Source of the DNA: Climacium dendroides
Lineage: Eukaryota; Streptophyta; Bryopsida; Hypnales; Climaciaceae
DNA: 64,000 bases
Assembly: GCA_950106755.1 (NCBI GenBank)
Contig: OX467083.1
Location: forward strand, 34,529,029-34,593,028
Direction of reading: 5' to 3'
A model generated the notes under the pieces. That model did no database searches and was not told the DNA's origin. It saw nothing but the letters and a program-made list of their open reading frames with translations. Shown here in pieces: positions 1-11,000 of this stretch (positions are counted from its first letter, which is position 1; each line of letters starts with the position of its first letter). The position numbers were made by a program, and so were the translations under genes.

Positions 1-260
1 AAAAAAATTCGAACAAAAGAAACTCAAAATTTTACAAATTTTTTTTTGCTGCCCGGACTGCCCCCCGTCCCTTGTTTTGAGCTTATTTGGTCATAACTTT
101 TGTTTCCGGGCACCGAATGTGAAAAAAATTATATTCCCACAAAGCTCATCAGTTTTTCTATCTTCAAAAAAAGTTTCAAAAAATCATGACAAAATTTCAG
201 CCCGTAGGTACCTGTCTGAAATCCAATTTGTCCCCCGAAGGGCCAATGGTCCTTTAGGGG
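1..260 (+). mobile_element. 3' end of a piggyBac-like non-autonomous element (family B), truncated by the window edge
   Basis: The sequence ends in CTTTAGGGG followed by TTAA at 261-264. It is clearly similar to the 3' part of the complete element at 19885-20796: shared blocks include CATAACTTTTGTTTCCGGGC and the stretch around TCTTCAAAAAAAGTTTCAAA. The TTAA border with a GGGG end is the signature of piggyBac-superfamily insertions. The 5' end lies outside the window, so orientation is given relative to the complete copy. The open frame inside it (77-280) has no recognisable protein and is taken as chance. Confidence 0.65.
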
Positions 261-264
261 TTAA

Positions 265-2834
265 AAGGAATTACCAATGAGTTTTTTGGGGGAAGGGGAT
301 GTAGGCATAGGTGAGGTTGTTTACATCTTTTGGGTGCATAGTAAGAGGCAATTTTTTTTATTTGGAAACATTAGGAGTCAATTGCAACCGTGTAATAAAT
401 GTTACCTTGCAAGATAAAACTAAAGTGATATAAATTGATGAAGGAAGGTCACCATAACATCCTAAAATCTTTGTGCTATTATTATGACGTGACATATTTT
501 ATGCAATGAGGATAAGATTTGGACAAAGAGTAATAAAAGTAGAAAATCGATTTATAGCATTGAACTCAAAAGAAGAGGTTTTGTAATTTGTTGCTAGATG
601 ATAAATAACATTCATAATAATAAAAGATGATATGAATTAAATTCAACCTCCAGCCATTAGGCATTAGCAATAAAAAATGCAAGAACTACCCATTGAAATA
701 AAGCACTTGCTTTGAAAGAACTAAAAAATGATTGGTTGTCAATCAACTCCCTTCATACCCTCATCTTTAGAATCACAAAACATGCAAATTCTCTAAAACA
801 CAAGCCACAATTTTTCCCTCAAATTTTGAAAAGAAAAAAATGAACAACTTTTTGACAAAACCCATCTTGCTAAATTCGCGGCACTAAGAAATCATGAGAG
901 TAGTTGAAAGTTGTTAAGTTAGAGCCATATATGGTACCAAACCTCAAAGAACAACACAAATATTGGCAAAATCACCACAATGAGATGGTGGGCCATGAAA
1001 CAAGACCTTTAGAAACAAAACTCTTAATATCTACAATTTTTTTATAATTTGAGGTACAAAGCTATAGCACTTCTGTTTTTATTGGCACAAATGAAAGTAG
1101 AAATTCATTGTACAAATGAGAGCATGGCAATCCCCCAACCATGAGTAAGTTACTATGAAAGATGTGCACAAAGTGTAGCTATAGTGCTTTGAATGTGCCA
1201 CATAATGCTCATTACACTTTTGGCTATTCCAAATTCCCACCAAGTAACTACATACAACCAAATAAGGACTTTACATATTGTTGAATTTCAACCACGTGAT
1301 GGACTCTTTCTCTGAGCCCACCTAGTGAACCACTAGTTAAAAAGTTCTAAACACTCTCTTGCAAAGAAGGCCCTACAAAGACCTCCAAATATTTTTAATG
1401 TTTTGACTTTGAATATCCATGAGCATTTCCACTTATAGTTTGTAACATTGACTTTGAAATTGATGGGAGGGTCTTATATTGTGGTTGATTAAAATTAGCT
1501 ACAATACTCACATACCTATTGCTATATTTTAATTTGAAGGGGGGCACAAATATTTGACTAGTACAACCATGCTCTTGGCCAAAAAAAACAAGAGATCCTA
1601 TTTGTGCCACAATTTAAGAAGCCAACTTGTTTGTACTATTATATATTCATAGTGTACAATCATCTTAAACTTTTAAAATGTATCATATTGAAATACAATG
1701 GCCAAAAAGCAACTCAAATACTCACATGACTCAAAGTATAGTCTCCTTCCTTATCCATAGCCTCTTCATCATAGCATTTCTTCTTGAATCAACTTTACAA
1801 TTAGGAGTTTCTGTTTCTTCTATGATAGGCTTGTCCATTGAAGGTTTACACCAAATGCCAACACTTCCTAACCCCCAAAGGACCAAATGTCCATTCAATG
1901 TATGCATTGAAATCTTGGGTAGATTCCTACAGTCATTTTTTATCAAACATTCATGAAATTTGGACACAATATTTAAACGTATACTTCTTTTGCAAGAAGA
2001 AGTCAATCTTTGTTAGCTATGTTGGGTTGGTTTCAATAGCTAACATTTTCTTCTACTTCAAGTCCCATTATCTTGCAATTTGTGAATTCAAAATCCTTGA
2101 ATTTTTTCCATGTATTCCAAATCTTTTTTACTAAATGTTTATCATTTGGATTTCAAATAAAAAATTTCCTCCTTGCACAAGAAATCATTAAAAAGAATAA
2201 CTAGTGTATTGCCAATTCACTTAACCTCCTTGCATTGCAGAGTGATTTAGAATAAGCTAAACTCTATATTTGCTTCTGAAATTTTTGATGAGTGAATATA
2301 ATATCATACACTTGTGAATGGTCAAAATCTTCATTTTTGTGTAGAGTAAAAATTTGACTCCCAAAGAACCTAAAGTCTATTGACTTCGTTTCACAAAAAT
2401 GAAAAAATGTTTTTTTCCCACTTCAAATATTATAATCTTTGAATTCACTTGGTTGAATGGGTTGATATTTTTTCCACATTGTGTGAAAATACTTTACTTT
2501 AGTTTTGTATGGTTGAAGTTTCAAAAAAATGTTTCAATTTTCATTTTTGAATAGCATACCAAAAAAAATGCAATTTTTGACAATGTTTCTTTAAAAAGCC
2601 CCCTGATCCTTTAATGGTTAACCTAAGAATGTACAACCAAAAGTCAAAGAGCAATCAAAGAATGATTTTAGAACAACCTCCAAGTCATTGAAAGTTCTGG
2701 TTTAATCTATTGTATTTGGGAGGTGCTCAAATGTGCTTGAATAAGGCCCATCCTCTCAAGATATATACAATTATATGATCCAATGACATTTACATAGGGA
2801 AAGTCACAATAACTTCAATCTCCCCCACAAGTTG
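265..2834. other. AT-rich intergenic DNA, no gene recognised
   Basis: Short open frames occur on both strands, but none shows a protein motif, consistent codon use or plausible splice structure. No tRNA-like fold or clear inverted-repeat element was seen. Confidence 0.6.
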
Positions 2835-3052
2835 GGAGAAATGTTACTCACCTTTTGGGTTGAGTATAATAGGATACAATATTGGAGAAATGTTACTCAC
2901 CTTTTGGGTTGAGTATAATAGGATACAATATTGGAGAAATGTTACTCACCTTTTGGGTTGAGTATAATAGGATACAATATTGGAGAAATGTTACTCACCT
3001 TTGGGGTTGAGTATAATAGGATACAATATTGGAGAAATGTTACTCACCTTTT
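2835..3052. repeat. 49-bp tandem repeat, about 4.4 copies
   Basis: The unit beginning GGAGAAATGTTACTCACC recurs at 2835, 2884, 2933, 2982 and 3031, an exact 49-bp period with almost no divergence. A chance open frame (2931-3290) reads through the array; it is not taken as a gene. Confidence 0.95.
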
Positions 3053-3232
3053 TCAGGCGACTACAATACAATATTCGTCCATGAGTTTGACAAATCCGTC
3101 TTGTTTATCCACTTATCATTACCTCATTGCAACTTATATTCTTTTAGCGAAGAGTTGGAGGAGTGAGTGCTTCCCTCCCGTACGCCATGTTCACATCCCC
3201 TCTATGATGAACCCAACTACTTTTGTACTAGA

Positions 3233-3328
3233 GAAAGGATTGGCCATGACCAATTCTGACTTGTGCGCGGTCATAGGGCTCGTCCCATGACCGCGTACAA
3301 GCTAGAACTGGCCATGGCCAGCCCTTTC
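3233..3328. repeat. Imperfect inverted repeat (hairpin), about 96 bp
   Basis: The left arm (GAAAGGATTGGCCATGACC... to GCGGTCAT) pairs with the right arm (ATGACCGCG... to GGCCAGCCCTTTC) around a loop of about 12 bases (AGGGCTCGTCCC). The arms are about 42 nt with scattered mismatches. It may be a very short foldback MITE; no target-site duplication was fixed. Confidence 0.7.
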
Positions 3329-3509
3329 CCAAGCGTTAAAAGCAGATAAAGGCTCATTTGTGGTGCTTTTTTTCCGCTCATTTGGTACTATTTTTGTGCT
3401 CCCTGTTTTCTACGGTCCTTTCGCTCGCTTTTGTCGCTCCTAGTTTCTACGGTCTTGTTGCTCCTAGTTTCCAAACAATATATGGAGTATGTATATGATA
3501 TATGTATAT

Positions 3510-3568
3510 GGCAGAATTGGCCCTTGAGTGAGGCAGAATCGGCCTCAATAGAAAGGGCCGATTCTGCC
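3510..3568. repeat. Short inverted repeat with a third copy of the arm in the loop
   Basis: GGCAGAATTGGCCCTT (from 3510) pairs with AAGGGCCGATTCTGCC (ending 3568). A further direct copy of the left-arm motif, GGCAGAATCGGCCT, sits in the loop at about 3532-3545. Confidence 0.7.
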
Positions 3569-3599
3569 AAATAAAAGGTCATGTGGAAACGCCCGCATG

Positions 3600-4475
3600 A
3601 GCCTTACCTGCTTTTGACGCCCATGCACAGGGGGCACGGGGGCCCTTGGTCCCCTCCCCTTCGCCTGCATGCAAATGAAGCGGCACCACCAGGGAGCTGA
3701 ACACGCCTTCCCTCTGTTCCTGAAGACAGGGCCCAGGGGCCAGCAATTGGGAATGGGAGAGTACGTGGGCAAAACTCGGCTGGAATCTACCGTACCGTAT
3801 CTCAGGACGTTGACCTATTTCCAACCACTTAACGCTTAAAACCGCGAGCCAGCCGGTGGCCGTGGAAATCATCTGTTTGGACTTTGGATACCGTGCAAAT
3901 AGTTGGCTTAAAGAAATGCTAAAGCACACATTGGAAGTCAAATTACTGTAGAAAACCTCTTGTTTTCATGTAAAATTTCGGGGATGAATAGTTGCACTTC
4001 TATCACCTACACTCAAAGATTCTCTGTCATTCATCGATCAAAAAATGGCTACAACGTCGTTTACGGGTTTAGCAATTCAATCTATCTATGTTATGAGGAA
4101 GGTTGAGGGATTCTTTTTTCCCAAGCGCACAAAAATGGATTTAAAAAGGATTTCATGATTTCTGAGATTCTTTCCTTACAAGCAAAATCACTATGAATTT
4201 TTTTCTGCAAAGATTTTGTTTGTCCCATTCTCAATTTCTAGGCAAACCAATTTCCAACCATAGGTTGCTTATGAACCTGATGTTGGTGATCATTGTGACT
4301 TTCAGTGCACATATTGCAGGATCATTTTATGCTTTCAATGAACACCTCCTGGACATTTTTTTTGCTCTTGTCGCATGCTGTACTTCAGCTCGCTCTTTTC
4401 AATTCAGCCGGCAGCCTATAAGGTGTAAGAGTGGGTTGACAATCAGAAATGGGTCGACTCCTTTTTAAGTTAGCT
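3600..4475. other. Intergenic DNA with a GC-richer patch, no gene recognised
   Basis: About 3600-3900 is richer in GC than its surroundings and has overlapping open frames on the minus strand, up to 120 codons. The inferred peptides match no family I know, and several frames are open at once, which points to composition rather than coding. The rest is AT-rich. Confidence 0.4.
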
Positions 4476-4491
4476 GGGGTCTTATAAGACC
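4476..4491. repeat. Perfect 16-bp palindrome beside the 24-bp array
   Basis: GGGTCTTATAAGACCC is a perfect palindrome that ends where the 24-bp tandem array begins. It contains a TATAA core. A role is not known. Confidence 0.8.
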
Positions 4492-4492
4492 C

Positions 4493-4596
4493 GACGTCAG
4501 GCTTCCATCCCCAGCCGACGTCAAGCTTCCATCCCCAGCCGACGTCAAGCTTCCATCCCTAGCCGACGTCAAGCTTCCATCCCCAGCCTACGTCAG
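4493..4596. repeat. 24-bp tandem repeat, about 4.3 copies, each with a GACGTC core
   Basis: Units beginning GACGTCA(A/G)GCTTCC start at 4493, 4517, 4541 and 4565; a partial unit (TACGTCAGG) starts at 4589. Every full unit carries GACGTC, an ACGT-core palindrome of the kind bound by plant bZIP proteins (C-box). Whether it binds anything here is inference; no gene start lies close by. Confidence 0.9.
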
Positions 4597-7500
4597 GTGT
4601 CTTCTAGAATAAAAAAAACAAATACGGGGCAAACTCAAAAGCAAACCAACCGACAAATTCTTTTTGGACGAATTAGTTGGACGACGGAGTCGTAGTGGAC
4701 GATTCACTGCCTGTGTATCACTCAGTGGTTGACATCACGACACTTACAATATATAAGGGCCGGGACGGTCTCACTCTGCATTGGATGAATTTATAAGCAT
4801 TTGAATGAACCAACTTTTCATCCAAATTTGGAATGTTTCATCCATTGTCACTCCCGACAATAGCACTTTTCTGCGTTTCCTAAAATTAAGTTAATAAAAC
4901 GGACCTACGGGAGGATAAAGTCTGTGAGCTCCACACGCCGGATGTGCTCCGGCTGCCGCACGCAACATTCCTGAACAGTGATGCGTGAACCTACGATACC
5001 TTCAGTTTCGTAGTAAGGTAGCCGACCCATTTCCAACCACTTAAGCAATTACGCATATTTGGAGTACAGGTTTTTTAGTGTGATATTTTTTCCATGTACA
5101 GAGATAGAGATTGAAAGGACTGTACATTTTTCCAGAATTTTATTCCACAAAATGTAATCATTATGAATTTGGTTGTGAAAGATTTTCTTTGACAACACGT
5201 TATGGTGAAATAGACCATAGGCTGATTGCAATAATCAACCAAGGGCTGGTTGCTATCTTGGTAGCCTTACATCCAATCCAATCATAATGCGCCACAACTG
5301 CTCCTCGAATTGCACCACAACTTCATGAAAAGAAAACACAACTTCACGGAAAAAGAAAGCACAACTTCATGGAAAAAGAAAACCAGCCTATAAATTGGAA
5401 ATGGGGTGACGGTTGGAAAATGGGTCAGCTGCTATAGATAGAACAAACCAATGGGTGGCTTCGTTTTTTCTTTTTTCTTTTTTTTTGTTCTTTTTCTTTA
5501 TGTCAGCCAGCCTCCGTGGCTCCGTTCGGCGATCAGCATGCGACTGCTCCACTTGGTTGTGATCCTCATAAGCCACGTGCCGTTCATGGAACACTCTGTC
5601 CTGGGAGAGGGAGTTGACGCTTGCCTGTCCTTTGGTGGCTGTGGTCCTTCGCTGGGGGTGGGGGAGCTGCGGGCGAACCTTCTTGGGCTGTGCCGAAGGC
5701 TGCCGAACACTGCGAACATGCTGCGAACACCCTGAAAAAACACATGTTTGCAAAGAAACTCGACGGGCGGCCTCTAGAAGGAATGATGATTGATTCCTTA
5801 TTCCCTTGCATGTGTTGAATAATTCATGTTGGAGTCTCATTGGCAAAACTAAACTAAAGCTGGAATTACACCTAAAATCGCACAAACAAGCAATTCGCAT
5901 GATGCTAAACCCGTCCCACTAAGTGGAACTTGCAAGGTGAAAATGTAGGAATTTTACTCCAGAGGTAAATGCAAGAATTTTTTTATTTCTCACACATGAA
6001 ATAATCTGTAAATTTTGAATTCATATTTGCAATCAGAGACCCCAGATTAGTTGGGAGAGGTCAAGAACATAACCTAAACACAACACAAAATAGGGGGCAA
6101 AATTTTACTTTTACCTTGGAGAACTTGTGTTTTTACCCGACTGGTCCCCCTTTGTAGGATAAAATTAGCGTCCTACAAGCAATTCAACAAAGGTCCCATT
6201 ATTATATTGGAAAGCTTTTGTGGGGTCTTGTTGGTAATTACACATTGCATTTTAAAATTGAAAATCCTAGAGGATCTCCTAAATGCTAAATTAGGAGTTT
6301 CTAAAAGACCAAAATTCTAGAGGCTAAAGCACCAATGATGTGCCATTGAAAGGTTAGACAAAAGCTTCAAATTTTCTACTAATTTATTAAGAAGCATTCC
6401 CTAGAGAAGATATCATGGTGTTGTAGTTCATAAAAATGATTGAGGTTAGAATAAAATATGATTTAAAATGTGTCTTCAACTCAAATTAAAAAAAAAATGT
6501 GAATTGTCAAGAATAAATATTAATTTCTAGTATGATGGAGGAAGTTCAAAATAAAGTTTATACTTTTTGTACCTTGATTGTAGAGAAGAAAATGATAGAA
6601 TATTAAGGTAATTACATTGCAAATCACGTAAAGAAGCACTTGATCTTGGTTCCCATTATTAATATATGATGATTGTGTTGTGATCTTTGGCATGACCTTT
6701 GATGAATTAATTAATTCATGATGAAATGTGCACTAGTGGACAAGTAGAGATTGTTTGGAGATAGATATCCTTAGATGGTGCATTTGTGCACTAGAGTTAA
6801 ACTCTACCTAGGCTCAATTTAGACATGAATGTTTGTTTGTAGTGAATGAAATTTTTTGTTCAATCGATTGTTTCGCTTGGTGTAAATGAAAATTGTCATG
6901 TCAACATTGGTTTTATTTGTCTAATGAATGGTTTCACACATGTCAACGATGCAAAGTAATGCATTGTAATGACGCGATAAATTGTAATTAACATGCAAAC
7001 CCATGAAACAATGATAACTACATGATAATTGTTGACAACCTGTAGGGTTTAAATTTTGTGATGATAGTCTATTTTAAAAATTGATAGTATTTTATTGAAG
7101 GTCTCTATTACATATAAGGTAGGTGGAGTTGGGGGATGAAGAGAATAATTTTTGGAGATTGATTTTTCTCTATAGTGGGTGGATTGAGTTCCTTGTGAAA
7201 GCTTTCTTGATATCAAGTATATTTTTAAAAAATTCTTAATTGTATTTTATTGTGTGAAGTTTGTTACACCTTTCAATGCTGGAAAATATCTCGAAGTAGT
7301 GATAGATGTAGGTCGAAATACTACAACAAGAAGGGTAAAATACTATGATATAGGTCGAAATACTACTATATATTGTCCAAATAAACAATTTTGCCTTACA
7401 ACACTTACGTCATACAAATCCATAAATGATGGTCCTTCTTGGGACTGTCCAAAGAAAGAGCCAAGAAAACACCCTTCAGAAATAATGACTTAATCCTTGT

Positions 7501-7838
7501 CCACGGGGGCATTAAATTGTACGTTGCTAAAGAGGCATATTGTATCCATCAAATAATATTTTCAATATTATTACACGATTCCTGCTTTCAATTTCGATTG
7601 GTACTGACTTCGGGAAAAGCTGCAGTCTCTAGGCCTCCCGAAAAGGTGGCACACTGGGAGTGGAACACTTTTGGAGAGGCTCCGTTTCACACCGCCGTCC
7701 GTTCTGCGTGAATTCTTGTATCTACCGTTTCTAGAAAGAAACTCGGGCTCATCGTCTCTCTGGCCGGGGGCTTCGAGCGATTCTTCTTCGCGACCTTCGA
7801 CTTGCGTCGCTCGATTCTTGTGCCTCGGGTTAGGCAGA
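4597..7838. other. Intergenic DNA upstream of the ABCG gene, no gene recognised
   Basis: At 4749-4757 a TATATAAGG stretch is followed by GC-richer DNA and an AATAAA at about 4895, faintly like a promoter plus polyadenylation site of a retroelement LTR, but no paired LTR was found. Around 5310-5385 a run of about 23 bp (CACAACTTCATGG plus an A-rich tail) repeats three times. Open frames at 5388-5900 on both strands encode no recognisable protein. 5950-7600 is AT-rich and featureless. Confidence 0.4.
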
Positions 7839-7840
7839 TT

Positions 7841-7848
7841 CTATAAAG
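7841..7848 (+). promoter_or_regulatory. Probable TATA box of the ABCG transporter gene
   Basis: CTATAAAG lies about 160 bp upstream of the preferred start codon at 8007, in a stretch that becomes GC-richer as expected at a 5' leader. A start site about 25-35 bp downstream would give a leader of roughly 130 nt. Position and motif only; no transcript evidence. Confidence 0.4.
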
Positions 7849-8006
7849 TGGCTATCGAAGCACTGCATGCCTTCAATTCGCACAAGGTTGTCGTACGTCT
7901 TTCTTGGAGGATATAAACAGGGTGCAATTCCATTTAGTTCCTGCAGTGAGAGAGAGAGCCTTCCTGAGGGGAATTGGAAGTTGGCAAGAAGAGGTGGAGG
8001 GTCGCA

Positions 8007-11000
8007 ATGGCGGAAGCTACAGTCCCCGAAGGGGACATATGGTTCGAACGAAAGCATGGCGGGTCGCGGAGTTGGTCGGACACAGGGAGCGGGCGCATTC
8101 CATTTAAAAGTTCCAGCAGTCACCGTCAGGATTCGGACGACCTGGCGGAGCTCGAGTGGGCCGCTCTTGAGAAACTGCCGACGTACCACCGCCTGCGGAC
8201 GGCGATTCTTGATTCTAACGGCGACGCGCAGGAGATGCGCGGACCTATTGATGTGAGGCATCTTGCGAAAGGACAGAGGACGAACATCGTGGAGAAAGCT
8301 TTGGCCACCTCCGAGCAGGACAATGAGCGTTTCTTGTCGAAGGTTAAGGAACGGCTGCTTCGGTTAGGACATGAACACTCTTTCTTTTTCGTCTTGAGAA
8401 ATTAATTCCTTGCAAGGTTCTTTTGTTGCAGCATTCGTCTTGTGAAGGCTTGAACGCGCGATGTCACGAATTGTCTGCTTGATTTGCCGTGGTCGCTTCG
8501 AATTTTTTGTGAATATGTTCGGGATACGGGCTTGCATGGCCCTTTGTGACGAAGAACGGGCGTTAATTCCAGTATTGAGATTTTTAGAATGCGTTTTCGC
8601 TCTCTAGTTTTGCGTTTTAGTACATTCTTTTTCAACCTACCGTGTTCTTGAGATTGAAGAACGTGGGAGAAACTTTAAAATTGATGCTGAGCTAAGTGCG
8701 AGAACGTTCAATTCTTGAGCGCCGTTCTTCCGACTACTTGGTAACTATGAGATGGCAATGAACTTCCAATTTTTTTTCTAACAGGTTGACGTGATCTGTT
8801 TCCGCAGAGTCGGAGTAACTCAGCCCACCGTAGAAGTTCGATTTGAGGATTTGTCCGTGAATGCAGATGTTTACGTAGGAAGTCGAGCGCTGCCGAGTTT
8901 AATAAATTTTACACGAAATTTTGTGGAGGTAACTGATTTTTTATTTCCATTTTTTCACTCCGCAATTTGACGTTGGGTGTAATATCTTGAAGGAATTCAA
9001 ATATTTATGGAACCTGATATCTGACACGTAGCTATTTTCGTGCAGGGTATGCTGGCTTCTTGTGGAGTTTTGCCAAGTAATAAGCGGGATTTTCCCATCT
9101 TACATGAAGTTAGTGGCGTAATTAGACCTGGCAGGTACTAGTCTTTGGCACTTTTTCCAGCTGTTTGAAATAGTAGTATTGATTGGAATGTATATTGGTA
9201 GCAAAAATCGTGGAAGGTGTCTCCTTGATAGGTTGGGATGCCATGGAATTGCTCTGTTCACCAGACTTCAGCCGATCTAATAGGTTACCTTATATCATCA
9301 TTTCTATTTTTGCAGGATGACTCTACTTTTAGGTCCTCCAGGTGCTGGAAAGACGACGCTGCTTTTAGCGCTAGCTGGAAAACTTGACAAATCCTTAAGG
9401 GTATGCCACGAAGCTATAATCTTTGAACGTTATTGGTTCTAACTAGAAATTCTAAAGCTGCCAAACTTGCATTACGGTTGTTAACTTAAGTCAAACTGTG
9501 CAGAACTCTGTTTGAGATGTTTGTATTACTATAGTCGAGCTTTTCTATTTCATTATGCTCTGATTCTTATATTTTCTGGTTTGTAAATTTATTATTAACT
9601 TTTTTTTCCGTTCATAGCTTCAGAATGTCTGGATTGAGACTCATTTGAACTTGATATATCGCAGACTTCCGGGAAGATCACTTACAACGGACACACTTTT
9701 GGTGAATTTGTTCCTCAAAGAACTTCGTCATACATTAGCCAAACTGACAACCATATCGGGGAGCTTACCGTTCGAGAGACATTGGATTTCGCCGCAAGAT
9801 GTCAGGGTGTTGGCTACAAATTTGGTCCGTATCCATTATGTCGTTCTGAAATTATACAGTTAGCACTTCGTCTCGCTGAATTACTACCGCAGGGTATTAT
9901 TTTGGGTGCAAATAGAATAAGTGGATCTAGGAGCAGTAATTATCATAGAACTATGAATTTATGTCTTATGGCTTGCAACGAAGCTCCAGCTGCGGCTTCA
10001 TAGGTCATTTTGAGTGTCCCTATTGGAAAAGCTTAGTTTCATTTTCTCAACATGGTTTATGCGAATAGTTGCACCTGTGATTACAATCCTGGTGACTGAA
10101 TCTTGTAAGAACTTCTGTTTTTTCTGTTCGATTCTTGTAGACATGCTGACGGAGCTTGCTCGTAGAGAGAAGGAACACAACATCCACCCGGATCCGGATA
10201 TAGATGCATACATGAAGGTAAGTCTAAATTTGTACTATGGATTTCTGAAGTGCTGTTGGTGGAATATGGATACACAATGTGAAACTAATCATCAATAAAT
10301 GCCTCGTTTTAATCCTTTAGGCTTCAGCCGTTGAAGGGAAGAAGCACAGTCTTTCAACAGATTACATCATGAAGATTTTGGGTCTTGAAATATGTGCCGA
10401 CACCGTTGTTGGCAGTGAAATGCTTCGAGGTATTTCCGGAGGTCAGAAAAAACGAGTGACAACAGGTAAAGCAACTTTGAACATAGACTATTTCAAAAAT
10501 GTCAAGCAAGGTTCTTATTTTTAGGCCATAAATGACGCACACTCCTTACTGTTACTTGCTGAAGCTTCTTCTGCGCATGATTTGGCCGAAGGGCTTATCA
10601 GTGGTCCTGCAACATGCGCTTTTTGATTTGATTGGACCAGGCTTCTTGCTGCCTGAAGCTATTAAAATGTTCTGCTCCTGCAGTGAAGTCTGGGTGATAG
10701 TTTCTTTACAATTGGTCCCGATTGCGTGCTAGGCTTAGTGTGGAATGACTCTTAATGCAGGTGAGATGGTGGTCGGACCAAAAAAGACTTTGTTCATGGA
10801 TGAAATCTCTACTGGTTTGGACAGCTCTACGACATACCAAATTGTAAATTGCACCCGAAATTTTGTGCATTTGATGGAAGGGACCGTTTTAATGGCTCTC
10901 CTCCAGCCTGCACCAGAGACTTTTGAGCTGTTCGATGACATTTGTTTACTAGCTGAAGGTCACATTGTCTATCTTGGACCAAGAGAAGATATCTTGGAGT

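Noticed and set aside
2835..3052. CRISPR-like array
   Set aside because: The units are contiguous 49-bp tandem copies without unique spacers, and the genome is eukaryotic.
2931..3290. 119-codon open frame across the 49-bp array
   Set aside because: The repeated unit happens to stay open; there is no protein family match.
4700..4920. An LTR of a retrotransposon suggested by TATATAAGG and AATAAA
   Set aside because: No second LTR, primer-binding site or coding domain was found nearby.
5388..5900. 170-codon minus-strand open frame
   Set aside because: There is no recognisable domain; several other frames are open at the same place and the sequence is locally GC-rich.
7830..8261. Minus- and plus-strand open frames overlapping ABCG exon 1
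   Set aside because: They overlap the true start region in other frames; only the 8007 frame continues through splice-consistent exons of the PDR family.
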